A DNA stretch of 64,000 nucleotides from Pseudomonas sp. AB6 (GTDB taxonomy: Bacteria > Pseudomonadota > Gammaproteobacteria > Pseudomonadales > Pseudomonadaceae): contig NZ_JAVIWJ010000001.1 of NCBI RefSeq assembly GCF_034314105.1, positions 560,501 through 624,500 on the forward strand, in the 5' to 3' direction. The position numbers and the translations under genes were made by a program. Positions 28,614 to 37,601 of the stretch are shown here, piece by piece. The notes beneath the pieces were generated by a model that worked only from the letters and a program-made list of their open reading frames with translations, was not told the origin of the DNA and ran no database searches. Position 1 is the stretch's first letter. Every line of letters begins with the position of its first letter.

Positions 28614-28836
28614 TTATGATAGCGCTGAGCAACTGGTTATGTGTCTTTCAGCTTCCAGCAACCAGGCGGGTGGACGGTTCAGCACGCGCATGAGTGAACC
28701 CGGCTCTAGCGCCAACAGCCGATGCAAGCGCACCAACACCCGACGCATTGCGCCCAGGTCGGCACGGTTATCGCTCAAACGAGATGACAGCTGCTCGCTG
28801 ACCGGGAAGCGCCTGTCATGGTTACAGGCTTGCGAT
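28614..28836 (-). pseudogene. C-terminal-domain remnant of a CorA/ZntB-type metal transporter
   Basis: Between pitA and the chemoreceptor gene, one minus-strand frame encodes a segment reading LSSRLSDNRADLGAMRRVLV, then RLHRLLALEPGSLMRVLNRP and PAWLLEAE before unrelated residues and a TAA. This matches the cytoplasmic helical domain preceding the membrane part of ZntB/CorA proteins of Pseudomonas (from memory). There is no start codon with a ribosome-binding site in frame, and both the N-terminal domain and the membrane segments with the GxN motif are missing. It is therefore a deletion remnant. The opposite strand has an unrelated open frame that is a shadow. Confidence 0.55.
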
Positions 28837-28879
28837 CCCGCATCATGGCGAGCGCTTCTTGCAGTCTTTACAGCTAAAG

Positions 28880-30505
28880 TCAGGCGCTCAGACGGGCCGT
28901 GACTTCATTCAACTGACCCGATAAACCGTGCAGGTTACGACTGGCCGTTTCAGTGCGTTTTACGTTGTCTTGGTTCGCGTTGGCGATTTGAGTAATTTCG
29001 GTCAAGTTGCGTGAAATGTCTTCGGCAACTGATGTTTGCTCTTCGGCGGCCGTGGCGATTTGGCGATTCATGTCACGGATCGCTTCCACCGCTTCGGTGA
29101 TACGGCGCAACATCAGGCCAGCTTCGGTGACTTGCTGCACACTTTCCTCGCTCCGGGATTGACCGCTTTCAATAGCTTTCACCGCTTCGACGGCGCCAGT
29201 TTGCACGGTGCTAATGATGTGATTGATCTCAGCGGTCGAAGCGGCGGTGCGTTGCGCCAGACTGCGAACTTCGTCGGCGACTACGGCGAAACCACGTCCA
29301 GCGTCGCCTGCGCGTGCCGCTTCGATGGCCGCGTTCAGAGCCAGCAAGTTGGTTTGCTCGGCAATACCGCGAATGACCTCAAGCACCTTGCTGATGCGGC
29401 CGCTGTCTGTTTCCAATTGGCGGATGACCAATGCAGTGTTGGAAATCTCTCCGCGCATATGAGTGATCGCAGAAATAGTAGTGCGCATGACCTGCTCGCC
29501 TTGTTGGGCACTATGGTCGGCTTGATCGGCGGCGGTGGCCGCTTGCGCAGCGTGGCGAGCCACTTCCTGAGCGGTGGCCGACATCTCATTCATCGCAGTG
29601 GCGACTTGATCGGTGCGGTCGAATTGCTCGGTGGTGCCCTGGGAGATCAACTGCGCAATCGCGCTTAGCTCGCCGCTGGCGCCGTCCAAGTCTGAGGCGC
29701 TGCGTTTCAGACTACTGAACGTTTCAGCCAGAAAGTCTCGCAGGGTATTGGCAGCCACCGCCAGGCGACCCAATTCATCTTGGCGTTCGGCGTTGACCCG
29801 CTGACCAAATCGGCCTTGACTGAGTTGAGCGACGTACTCGATCAGGCGTCGAATCGGATCGATCAAATTACGATTGAGCAGCCATAGGCTCAACAAGCCA
29901 ATAGCCAGCCCCGACCCTAGCATGACCCCGATACCGAGCAAAATGGTGCGGTTTGCGTCAGCGCTAATCATTTCAGATCGCTGATTGCCCTGTGCTCGTA
30001 ATTGGGTGACCAGCGTGCTCATTTGCTCGCTAGCTGCGCGATCCATGCCTTTAACGGCGGAATCGCCCACCGTTGGGTCACCGTTGGCAGCAACAAAGGC
30101 ATCACGGCCTTTCTGGTAGTTAGTCCCCAGCACGCGATGGCTTTCCCGCAATTGTTCAATGCTCGACTTCAACGCAGGGTTGGCATTGGTCTCAGTGATC
30201 AGTTGACTCAGAATGGCTTGCACCTGAATTTGGCGCTCGTCGAACTGTCCCCAGTATTTGTTCAGCTCGGCAGGCTGCTTACCGCGCAGCAAGACGTTCT
30301 TCCACTCCTGAACCTGAATCTTGAATTGAAGATTGGCTTCATCAAGCAGTTGTGAGGTATGCAGCGGCCCCTCGATCAGTTCCTTATAATTTTGCACGCC
30401 GGTAGACAAGAAGTTAAAGCACGCCAACGCGATCACCAGCATCGCTAATAGGCTGCCGCCGAGTAACGCCAAAATCTGAGCTCTGAGGGATTTTTGCAAG
30501 AACAT
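28880..30505 (-). CDS. Methyl-accepting chemotaxis protein
   Basis: Membrane chemoreceptor of 541 residues that signals to the CheA kinase. Membrane segment 1 (about 10-32), a periplasmic helical-bundle sensor domain (about 33-190, with [24 protein letters not shown]), membrane segment 2 (about 195-215), a HAMP domain with [20 protein letters not shown] and the signalling domain with the invariant hairpin [32 protein letters not shown] are in order. The start at 30505 is preferred because the hydrophobic segment starts soon after it; an earlier in-frame start at 30574 adds 23 residues. No pentapeptide CheR tether is visible at the C-terminus. Ligand unknown. Confidence 0.9.
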   Translation of the reverse strand: MFLQKSLRAQILALLGGSLLAMLVIALACFNFLSTGVQNYKELIEGPLHTSQLLDEANLQFKIQVQEWKNVLLRGKQPAELNKYWGQFDERQIQVQAILSQLITETNANPALKSSIEQLRESHRVLGTNYQKGRDAFVAANGDPTVGDSAVKGMDRAASEQMSTLVTQLRAQGNQRSEMISADANRTILLGIGVMLGSGLAIGLLSLWLLNRNLIDPIRRLIEYVAQLSQGRFGQRVNAERQDELGRLAVAANTLRDFLAETFSSLKRSASDLDGASGELSAIAQLISQGTTEQFDRTDQVATAMNEMSATAQEVARHAAQAATAADQADHSAQQGEQVMRTTISAITHMRGEISNTALVIRQLETDSGRISKVLEVIRGIAEQTNLLALNAAIEAARAGDAGRGFAVVADEVRSLAQRTAASTAEINHIISTVQTGAVEAVKAIESGQSRSEESVQQVTEAGLMLRRITEAVEAIRDMNRQIATAAEEQTSVAEDISRNLTEITQIANANQDNVKRTETASRNLHGLSGQLNEVTARLSA

Positions 30506-30694
30506 GGGCGGTATCTCGTGGCCAAGGGGCAGAGGCATTCCGCGCGTTGAACGGCGCGCGATGATGACGTCCATGTCCCTTTGAGTCCGGGTTTACCGTC
30601 CCCAAAGGCTTATAACCACAGAGTCGGCTGGCGCCGCAAATTCTTGAATCCATTTTGCTGAATAGCAGGTTTTTTAATCGGGTCTATCGGTTGC

Positions 30695-31516
30695 TCATAT
30701 CATGGTTAGCGGTTGTTTATGAATGGGCGCAGGCCAGGCATTCTCGATTGCATTCAAGTCGTCGTCGCTCAATACCCACTGCGCGGCCACTGCGTTGAGG
30801 TGCAAGTGTTCAGCCTCAACCGCTTTTGGGATGGCGATCACCCCCGGATGGCGCAGAACCCACGCCAGACAAATTTGCGCCGGCGTGGCGTTATATCGGG
30901 CGGCGATAGCCCGTAGCACCGGACTTTTCAACAAGCGTCCGCCTTGGGCAATCGGCGAGTAGGCCATTAGCGGCATGCCGTTCGCCTGGCTCCAGGGCAA
31001 CAGGTCAAACTCGATGCCGCGCTGTTCGATGTTGTACAGCACTTGGTTGGTGGCACAGGCCGGGTCGTCGAGCTCCAGCAGGTCAGAGACATCAAAATTG
31101 GACACCCCCCAGCGGCCAATCTTGCCTGCCTCCCGCAACCGCTCAAAGGCTTCGGCTGTTTCTTCGAGGGGGTATTGCCCAGGCCAGTGCAGCAGGTACA
31201 GATCGATGTAGTCGGTGCCCAGCCGCTGCAGGCTCCGTTCGCACGCCGCCGGAAGGCCTTTGCGGCTGGAGTTGTGCGGGTACACCTTACTGACCAAATA
31301 CACCTGGTCGCGCCGCCCGGCAATAGCCTCGCCGACGACCCTTTCAGCATCGCCCTCGGCGTACATCTCGGCGGTATCAATCAACGTCATGCCAAGCTCG
31401 ATACCTAGACGCAGCGCGGCAACTTCATCCTTTCGCTGGGAAGCGTCTTCGCCAATGTGCCAGGTGCCTTGGCCGATGACAGGAACGGATGAGCCAGCCA
31501 GATTGAGGGTTCGCAT
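30695..31516 (-). CDS. Aldo/keto reductase
   Basis: NADPH-dependent carbonyl reductase with TIM-barrel fold, 273 residues. The catalytic tetrad is present: Asp47 and Tyr52 in LIDTAEMYAEG, Lys77 in VYLVSKVYPHN and His110 in LYLLHWPGQ. The cofactor-binding parts AYSPIAQGG and AIPKAVEAEHLHLNAVA are also recognisable. The sequence resembles the DkgA/YeaE-like group, but a specific substrate cannot be assigned. It is a single gene, followed by the convergent-less gap to the efflux operon on the same strand. Confidence 0.9.
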   Translation of the reverse strand: MRTLNLAGSSVPVIGQGTWHIGEDASQRKDEVAALRLGIELGMTLIDTAEMYAEGDAERVVGEAIAGRRDQVYLVSKVYPHNSSRKGLPAACERSLQRLGTDYIDLYLLHWPGQYPLEETAEAFERLREAGKIGRWGVSNFDVSDLLELDDPACATNQVLYNIEQRGIEFDLLPWSQANGMPLMAYSPIAQGGRLLKSPVLRAIAARYNATPAQICLAWVLRHPGVIAIPKAVEAEHLHLNAVAAQWVLSDDDLNAIENAWPAPIHKQPLTMI

Positions 31517-31599
31517 AAAACCTCCTGCTGATGAGTGATATTGAATCGGGCAGCGGGATCGGGGAGTGGTTCAAAGTTTAAGCGTTGGGATGAGTGTTG

Positions 31600-31650
31600 G
31601 CGAAGGTCCATCGGACTTATCGCAGCCTTCGGCAGCTCCTACAAAAATTT
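31600..31650. repeat. REP-like extragenic element
   Basis: The segment with CGCAGCCTTCGGCAGCTCCT at 31621-31640 followed by ACAAA is, on the minus strand, a TTTGTAGGAGCTGCCGAAGG-type sequence, a common Pseudomonas extragenic repeat. It shares TGTAGGAGC with the hairpin at 40542. It lies between the outer-membrane efflux gene and the aldo/keto reductase gene. Confidence 0.5.
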
Positions 31651-31680
31651 GGGCATCTCCAGAATCTTAACTGACCCCTT

Positions 31681-33108
31681 TCACTTGTTACGCGCACTCT
31701 CCCAACCACCCCCCAACGCCAGGAACAAGTCGATCTGGCCCATGGCGACTTGGGTATTGGCTGACGCCAGTTGCGCCCGCACATCGGTGTAGGTGCGGGT
31801 GGCCTGTAGGTCGGCGAGGAATGACGCCCGTCCGGCCTGAAAGAAACGGTGTGTCTGCTGCGCCGCCTGTTGCGCCGATTGTTGCGCATCGGCCAACGCG
31901 TCGCGGCGTTCCAGCAGGGCGGTGTATTGCGCCAGACTGGTCTGGGTTTCGCGGATCGCATTCAACACGGTCCCGTCAAACCGCGCCAAGGCAGCCTGGG
32001 TCGAGGCTTCGGCTTCGTGAATGCGCGCCCGGGAACCATTCGACGGGACGTTCCAGCTCAGTAACGGGCCAAAGCCCCAACGGTTGGTGGCCTGCTTACC
32101 CAAGTCGTCGAGGATGCCAACGGTGCCAATCGTCGCGCCGATGCTGATGTCCGGGTATAACTCGCCCGTGGCCACGCCGATATCGGCCGTCGCAACCGCG
32201 AGGCGACGCTCAGCCTGGCGCACGTCGGGCCGACGTTTGAGCAGCGCGGCGCCATCACCCACTGGCATGACCTGCGCGATGTGTGGCAGTTGGGCACAGG
32301 TCGCAACGCCAGCCGGCAATTGGTCGAGGGGTTTGGCCAACAGCATCGACAAACGGAACAACCCGGTTTGGCGCGCGGCAGTGTAGCGAGGTAGCTCGGC
32401 GCCCAAGGATTTGAACTGCGTTTGCGAACGCGTTACCTGAGTCTCATCGCCGCGGCCCGCGTCGCGAAGACGCTGGGTCAGCTTCAAGCTTTCGCGCTGC
32501 AAATCCAACGATTGCTGAGCGATGCCTTGTTCTTCATTGGCCGCGCAGACTTGGGCGTAGGCCCGCACCACATCGGCCACCAAGGTAATCCGAGCGGTGT
32601 CGGACGCGGCCTGGGTTGCATCGGCATTGGCCTGAGCGGCTTCGATTCCGCGTTGCAGGGTGCCGAACAGGTCGAATTGATATGAGGTACTGATGCCAAC
32701 GTCAGCGACATTGGTCACCGGGACTTTTTCAGTCAGCAGATAGGCTTCGCCTGACTCCTGCAGCCGTTGCGCGCCGAGTTTCACGCTGCTGTGGAAGCCG
32801 CCAGCGGCTTGGGCTTCTTCTACCTGCATGCGTGCGCGCGATAGATTGGCCGCCGCTACCCGCAAGTCCGTATTGGTGGCTATGGCTTGCTGAATCAGCT
32901 GGTTAAGGCGCTGATCCTGATACAGCCGCCACCAGTCTTGCTCCACCGGTGCCGAGATCACATCGGCGCCTTTGCCGGCCAGTTCGCCCTGTAGATCCGG
33001 GCGATTGAGGGCGGCGTCTTTGGGCAAGTGATAATCCGGGCCGACCACTTGGCAGGCCGATAACAGCAAGCTCAGCGCGAGAGCGGTTAGACGGGCGCCG
33101 GGCTTCAT
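31681..33108 (-). CDS. Outer-membrane efflux lipoprotein, NodT family
   Basis: TolC-like outer-membrane channel subunit of a tripartite pump, 475 residues. The lipobox LSAC with Cys19 indicates lipid anchoring, and two OEP repeats are visible, the first beginning WWRLYQDQRLNQLIQQAIATN and containing QFDLFGTLQRGIEAAQA, the second beginning RRPDVRQAERRLAVATADIGVATGELYPDI. Its start overlaps the end of the membrane-fusion-protein gene by four bases, so it is the last gene of the marR-FUSC-DUF1656-HlyD-NodT operon. Substrate is unknown; family members export aromatic acids or toxic organics. Confidence 0.93.
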   Translation of the reverse strand: MKPGARLTALALSLLLSACQVVGPDYHLPKDAALNRPDLQGELAGKGADVISAPVEQDWWRLYQDQRLNQLIQQAIATNTDLRVAAANLSRARMQVEEAQAAGGFHSSVKLGAQRLQESGEAYLLTEKVPVTNVADVGISTSYQFDLFGTLQRGIEAAQANADATQAASDTARITLVADVVRAYAQVCAANEEQGIAQQSLDLQRESLKLTQRLRDAGRGDETQVTRSQTQFKSLGAELPRYTAARQTGLFRLSMLLAKPLDQLPAGVATCAQLPHIAQVMPVGDGAALLKRRPDVRQAERRLAVATADIGVATGELYPDISIGATIGTVGILDDLGKQATNRWGFGPLLSWNVPSNGSRARIHEAEASTQAALARFDGTVLNAIRETQTSLAQYTALLERRDALADAQQSAQQAAQQTHRFFQAGRASFLADLQATRTYTDVRAQLASANTQVAMGQIDLFLALGGGWESARNK

Positions 33109-34016
33109 TTCGCGGCTTCCTTATTTTTAGCGTCCTGAGTAGCAAGGTTGGCATCGTCGATCATCGATACTGTTGCAGTGCGGCCGGCAATCATGCGGAA
33201 GTCTTCGGGCACGCTGTCAAAGGCGATTCGTACCGGAATTCGTTGCGCCAAACGCACCCAACTGAACGCCGGATTAATGTTGGGCAGCAGATTGGAACCG
33301 CTGCTGCGGTCACGATCTTCGATAGCGGCGACGATGCTTTGCACATGACCACGCAAGCGGGTGGGATCGCCAATCACACGGATATCCACAGCCTGGCCGA
33401 TGTGAATGCCGGACAGTTTGGTTTCTTCAAAATAGCCGTCGATATGAAACGATGAGCCGTCCACCACCGACAACACCGCACGACCGGCGCTGACGAACTC
33501 TTGTGCTCGCGGCGCACGGTCGTTGAGGTAGCCGTCCACTGGGCTGCGAATTACCGAGCGATCCAAATTTAGCTTCGCCGCGTCTACTGCCACCTGGGCT
33601 TGGCTTAATGCGGCCAGGCCTTGGGCCTCGCGGGACTGACTTTCTTCCAGTTGTTCCTGGGCAACCAGATTGCCCAAGCCCCGGTTACGTTTGTTTTCGC
33701 GACGGGCCTGCTCGTAAGCCTCCTGGCGTTCCGCGACCGTGGCTTGCGCCTGGCGCAGGGCCAGCCGAAAACGGTCCTGATCGATAACGAACAGCACCTG
33801 GCCTTTGCTCACCACCTGGTTATCCACAACCTCCACGCGTTGGATCAGCCCGGAAACGTCCGGGGCGATCTGAACGATATCGGCGCGGATGTGCCCGTCC
33901 CGGGTCCAAGGCGCGAACATGTAGTACATCACCATGCGCCAAACAACCACCGAGGCAAAAATAACAATCAGCAGGGTCAGGACCACGCGGCCCAATGTCA
34001 GTAGAGGTTTTTTCAT
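33105..34016 (-). CDS. HlyD/AaeA-type membrane fusion protein
   Basis: Periplasmic adaptor of the efflux pump, 303 residues. A single N-terminal membrane segment (about 7-30) is followed by the biotinyl-lipoyl-like half-motif (DIVQIAPDVSGLIQRVEVVDNQVVSKGQVLFVID), a short alpha-helical hairpin and the second half (SPVDGYLNDRAPRAQEFVSAG), then a beta-barrel part with VDGSSFHIDGYFEETKLSGI, characteristic of AaeA/EmrA relatives. It overlaps its neighbours by four bases on both sides. It joins the FUSC inner-membrane protein to the NodT channel. Confidence 0.93.
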   Translation of the reverse strand: MKKPLLTLGRVVLTLLIVIFASVVVWRMVMYYMFAPWTRDGHIRADIVQIAPDVSGLIQRVEVVDNQVVSKGQVLFVIDQDRFRLALRQAQATVAERQEAYEQARRENKRNRGLGNLVAQEQLEESQSREAQGLAALSQAQVAVDAAKLNLDRSVIRSPVDGYLNDRAPRAQEFVSAGRAVLSVVDGSSFHIDGYFEETKLSGIHIGQAVDIRVIGDPTRLRGHVQSIVAAIEDRDRSSGSNLLPNINPAFSWVRLAQRIPVRIAFDSVPEDFRMIAGRTATVSMIDDANLATQDAKNKEAAK

Positions 34017-34222
34017 TTCATCAGGTATCGACTGAGAGTATCCACAGCGCCGAGCAGCAGAGCGTATAGACCTACATTGAACAAAGCCCGGTGCCAGACC
34101 AGACGATAAAAGTGGGCGCGGTTGAGCAGCGCATGCACCCCCAGGTAGAGCGCGTAGGTGATACCCATCACCACCAGCAGCGTGGGGAGAAAGATGCCAC
34201 TGATGTCCACATCACCGATCAT
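34013..34222 (-). CDS. DUF1656 small membrane protein (AaeX-like)
   Basis: A 69-residue inner-membrane protein with two predicted membrane segments (about 10-32 and 45-65). The family is found almost only between a FUSC permease and an HlyD adaptor, as in E. coli aaeX-aaeA-aaeB, and this gene keeps that place with ATGA-type overlaps on both sides. The family signature region VDISGIFLPTLLVVMGITYA is clear. Its contribution to the pump is not established. Confidence 0.88.
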   Translation of the reverse strand: MIGDVDISGIFLPTLLVVMGITYALYLGVHALLNRAHFYRLVWHRALFNVGLYALLLGAVDTLSRYLMK

Positions 34223-36312
34223 AACGGTGCTCCGTCGAGCCCATAGGGCGGTAGCTCTGCAAATTCGCCAGCCTTCACGATCTCGACGCCAGGCAGCAGT
34301 GCCAGACGAAGACCACTGAGCGCGTGCAGTAAGTGGATGCGGGTGGGGTCATCGCCCATCCCGTCAAATGTCATTGAACGCCGCGCCCGATCCATGGTGT
34401 TCAACAGGCCTTTGGGTGCAGGCAAGCGTTCTCGAGCATCAAGGCATGCCTGAAAATAAGCGCTGACGTCATTGATCACTTGCCGCAACAGCGCTTGCGG
34501 CGCGGGATGAACACGGGGCAAGTACGCCAGTAAATCCAGCAAATTGAGGGTCACGCGCAACTCGCGCAGGGCGATGCCGGTGTCTTGAGCGGTGATGGTC
34601 AGGCGCGGCAAATGCTGCATCAAGCGGTCGAGCATTTTCACGGCCATCAGCCTGTGCTCATTGAGCGTCCCCGGCTGGCTGAGGCTGGCAATGTCGTGCC
34701 AACCGAAACGCGTCAGGCGCTTGGCTGCAAATTCAACCCCGAACGGCCGCACCACCAGGGTCCAGACAAACGCAAACAGGAGGCCAATCGGGCCCGCTAG
34801 GTTGTTGTTGATAAAAACCAGAAAGTCGGTGTCGTAGGTGCCCTGAATACTGATGAAGGTTGCCGTATTGACCAGCGTCAGCAAGGTGCCCAGGTAGAAG
34901 CGCGGCTGCACGGTCAGCGTAGCGATCCAGATAAACGGGACAGCGAATGCGAGGACCAGCATCGGGAAGTCGTTGATATTTGGCAGCACCAAAAACAGGT
35001 ACAGACTGGCCAGGATTACCGCCACCGTGGTCCAGAAAAAGAAGCGATAAATCTGCGGGGCAGGGTCGTCCATGGCGGCGAAAAAACTACAGGCCACGGC
35101 CGCAAGAATCACGGCGCTGCCGCCTTCGGGCCAGCCCAATAAAATCCACAGTACCGAGGCGACGATGATCGCCGCGACTCCGGAAAGTACCGAATACAAC
35201 ATCAGGCCGCGATCCAGAAAGGGTGTCAGTCGACCCAGACGCCAGTGCCGATACACGGCGCGCCATGGTGATTGGTCATCAGTGCGCAGGGCATGTTGCA
35301 GGCTGCGGCAGTCTTGCCATAAATCCACCCATTCGTTCAACCGGTACAAGGCGTTGGACAACAGCAACTGATGTCGATCATCGAGTCTTTCCGGGCTTGG
35401 TTGCAACTGTTCAAGCGTGGCGCGTAACGCTTTCCACTTCTCTGGAGAGGCGTTTTCATGGGTGTTTGTCAACCAGGCACGAGCATCTTCAAGCGCTAAT
35501 TTCAGATGCGCCAGCAGATCGGGGGTGCGCCGCTCTATGGCCCAGAGGGCGTCATCCAACGCATCTATAACCGGCAGCAAATGAATCATCCGACCACGCA
35601 ATTCTTTACTGTTGCGCACGCTTTGTGAATGCACGCCTTCGTGGGACAACTGGCCGATCATCAGCTCCAGGGAATTGAAACTGCCCACCATGGCCGCGCG
35701 CAGTGAGCCTATCTCTTCAGACTGGTGAGTACGGCTCAAAAAGCGATCGCTATAAGCAGAGGCATCAGCGAACCATTTGTTGGTGGTGTCCATTACCACT
35801 GGGGCCAAGTGTCGGGGCCAGAACATGGCGCCAATCACGGCGGCACAAACGATGCCGAGAAAAATCTCTTCCGTGCGCGCCACGGCGATGTCGAACACCG
35901 CCATCGGGTTATTCACCACTGGAAACGCAATCAGCGGCAGGGTATAGCCGGCCAGCATCAAGGCGTAGCTATTTGCTGTGCGTAAATGCAGCGAAAGGAA
36001 CAGCAATGTTCCGGTCCACAGGGCAATCACAATTGCCAACAAAATGGGGGTTTGCACAAACAGGGGTACGAAAAGTACTGCCGCTGCCGCTCCGGCAAAT
36101 GTGCCGATAGCGCGATACAGCGCTTTGGAACTGGTCGGGCCAACAAACGGGCTAGATACGATGTACACCGTGGCCATGGCCCAATACGGCCGAGGTAGTT
36201 CCATGATTAAGGCGATGTACAACGCCACCATCGACGCGACGAAAGTGCGAAGGCCGAAGAACCAGTCGCGTGCGGGCGGTACGCTAGCAAAAAAACCTTT
36301 CAAGGCAGCCAC
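34219..36312 (-). CDS. FUSC-family inner-membrane efflux protein (AaeB-like)
   Basis: Inner-membrane component of an aromatic-acid-type exporter, 697 residues. It consists of two repeats, each with a cluster of about five to six hydrophobic helices (about 20-165 and 365-510) followed by a cytoplasmic helical domain. The first repeat contains WAMATVYIVSSPFVGPTSSKALYRAIGTFAGA, typical of the FUSC signature. The start at 36312 overlaps the end of marR by 13 bases. Adjacent DUF1656, HlyD and NodT genes complete a tetrapartite pump. Substrates of related pumps are p-hydroxybenzoate and fusaric acid; the substrate here is not shown. Confidence 0.93.
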   Translation of the reverse strand: MAALKGFFASVPPARDWFFGLRTFVASMVALYIALIMELPRPYWAMATVYIVSSPFVGPTSSKALYRAIGTFAGAAAAVLFVPLFVQTPILLAIVIALWTGTLLFLSLHLRTANSYALMLAGYTLPLIAFPVVNNPMAVFDIAVARTEEIFLGIVCAAVIGAMFWPRHLAPVVMDTTNKWFADASAYSDRFLSRTHQSEEIGSLRAAMVGSFNSLELMIGQLSHEGVHSQSVRNSKELRGRMIHLLPVIDALDDALWAIERRTPDLLAHLKLALEDARAWLTNTHENASPEKWKALRATLEQLQPSPERLDDRHQLLLSNALYRLNEWVDLWQDCRSLQHALRTDDQSPWRAVYRHWRLGRLTPFLDRGLMLYSVLSGVAAIIVASVLWILLGWPEGGSAVILAAVACSFFAAMDDPAPQIYRFFFWTTVAVILASLYLFLVLPNINDFPMLVLAFAVPFIWIATLTVQPRFYLGTLLTLVNTATFISIQGTYDTDFLVFINNNLAGPIGLLFAFVWTLVVRPFGVEFAAKRLTRFGWHDIASLSQPGTLNEHRLMAVKMLDRLMQHLPRLTITAQDTGIALRELRVTLNLLDLLAYLPRVHPAPQALLRQVINDVSAYFQACLDARERLPAPKGLLNTMDRARRSMTFDGMGDDPTRIHLLHALSGLRLALLPGVEIVKAGEFAELPPYGLDGAPL

Positions 36313-36752
36313 TCCGCGTCCTGATGGCCAGCTTCTTCGAATGCGTGCAACACCCGCAGAGTGGCTTCCAAATCGCCGATTTCAACGTTCTTCAGCACCT
36401 TGCGGCGCAGGTTTTTCAGTTCGTCTTCGATGGAGAGCGCCAGCGTTCGACCACTGTCTGTCAGGCTCAAAGATTTGGCGCGGCGGTCAGCGGGGTCTTC
36501 GGTGCGCAAGACGATATCGGCGGCACACAATTGATCAAGCAGACGCACCAATGACGGACTTTCAAGTCCGGCAGCCTGAGCTACAGTCACTTGGCGCGCG
36601 CCATCACCCAGACGCAGGATCATCAGCAACGGCATCGCGCAGGCTTCGGAGATGCCGTAATTGACTAGCGTGTTCTGGCAAATCCTACGCCAGTGGCGAG
36701 AGGCCGCGACGATGCTCCGGCTGATGCTCATTTGCAGTAAATCTAGGGTCAT
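36300..36752 (-). CDS. MarR-family transcriptional regulator
   Basis: Dimeric winged-helix regulator, 150 residues, first gene of the efflux operon. The recognition-helix region VAQAAGLESPSLVRLLDQL and the wing DPADRRAKSLSLTDSGRTL are typical of MarR proteins. As it overlaps the FUSC gene it is likely an autoregulated repressor of the operon, relieved by a phenolic ligand (inference from family behaviour). A 27-base dyad lies 28 bases upstream of its start. An internal ATG at codon 8 is an alternative start. Confidence 0.9.
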   Translation of the reverse strand: MTLDLLQMSISRSIVAASRHWRRICQNTLVNYGISEACAMPLLMILRLGDGARQVTVAQAAGLESPSLVRLLDQLCAADIVLRTEDPADRRAKSLSLTDSGRTLALSIEDELKNLRRKVLKNVEIGDLEATLRVLHAFEEAGHQDAEWLP

Positions 36753-36780
36753 CGCGTTGCCGGTAGAAATAGTTGAAGGT

Positions 36781-36807
36781 GATATTATTAGGACGCTAAC
36801 TAATATC
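36781..36807. promoter_or_regulatory. Candidate MarR operator
   Basis: Inverted repeat with outer arms GATATTA (36781-36787) and TAATATC (36801-36807) and inner TTAG / CTAA. It lies directly upstream of marR in the shared region with the PEBP gene. Length, symmetry and AT content fit MarR-family operators; binding is inferred. Confidence 0.6.
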
Positions 36808-36941
36808 TTGTAACAGTGTTGCTATGACGTCAACCGGCATTTTTGCGGACTGACGAGATGAATTTGCACGGGGGTCTACAGTCCAACTGTCCATCAGCAG
36901 TGCGTGATGTTCCGAATACGTTCAATCGACAGGTGACCTGC

Positions 36942-37514
36942 ATGAGTCGTTCATTCCGAAAACGTCTTACCCACACCTGGTTAACCGCCGGTGCGATGGC
37001 GCTGTGTTTGCAATTCACTGCGCAGGCCGCCCAACCACGTTTCACCCTCAGCATGCCCGACGCAGAAGACAACGCGTTTTTCTCCGCGGATAACGCCGCC
37101 AGTGCCAATGGTTGCGGGGGCAAGAACGTTTCGCCGGCGCTGTACTGGAGCAATCCGCCCAAGGGCACGCAAAGTTTTGCGTTGGTGTTGCATGACCCAG
37201 ATGGGCAGATGGGCTTGGGCGTTGATCACTGGCTGCGTTATGGCCTGCCGTTTAGCCTCGGGCAGATCGTGTTGGGGGCCGGCGGCGAGTCGAAGCTTGA
37301 AGGGGCGGGCGGAATCAATACACGCGGCACCACCGGTTACATGGGCCCGTGTCCGCCACCAGGAGACAGTGCGCATCATTATGTAATCCAACTGTACGCC
37401 TTGGATTTAGCCCACGATGCGCTGAAGCCCGGTTTGAGTGGTGATGAATTGCGCACCGCCATCAAAGGCCATATTTTGGGGGTGAGCAGCGTGGTGCGGC
37501 GGTATGAGCGCTAG
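36942..37514 (+). CDS. YbhB/YbcL family (PEBP, Raf-kinase-inhibitor-like) periplasmic protein
   Basis: Phosphatidylethanolamine-binding-protein-fold protein of 190 residues with a signal peptide (MSRSFRKRLTHTWLTAGAMA then LCLQFTAQA). The ligand-site signature is present: NVSPALYWSNPPKGTQSFALVLHDPDG, DHWL, and TTGYMGPCPPPGDSAHHYVIQLYALD. The start at 36942 has AGGTGA seven bases before it and starts the signal peptide; longer in-frame starts at 36843 (TTG) and 36858 add a non-signal segment. It is divergent from marR. Physiological role in bacteria is not established. Confidence 0.88.
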   Translation: MSRSFRKRLTHTWLTAGAMALCLQFTAQAAQPRFTLSMPDAEDNAFFSADNAASANGCGGKNVSPALYWSNPPKGTQSFALVLHDPDGQMGLGVDHWLRYGLPFSLGQIVLGAGGESKLEGAGGINTRGTTGYMGPCPPPGDSAHHYVIQLYALDLAHDALKPGLSGDELRTAIKGHILGVSSVVRRYER

Positions 37515-37601
37515 CGCGGGTTCATTCGCGAAAGGCTTGGGGCGTTGTGCCAGATACCCCGCTTCCCTAATGAGTTCGGTCCCTTCAGAGTCGCGTGCAA
37601 G

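Noticed and set aside
28557..28625. Possible PhoB box upstream of pitA (TTGTCAC and CTGTAAT half-sites)
   Set aside because: The half-sites are ten rather than eleven bases apart and match poorly.
28639..28902. 87-codon plus-strand frame between pitA and the chemoreceptor gene
   Set aside because: The opposite strand encodes recognisable CorA/ZntB residues, so this is a shadow.
35978..36664. 228-codon plus-strand frame spanning the FUSC and marR genes
   Set aside because: Antisense to two overlapping, well-recognised genes and without domain content.
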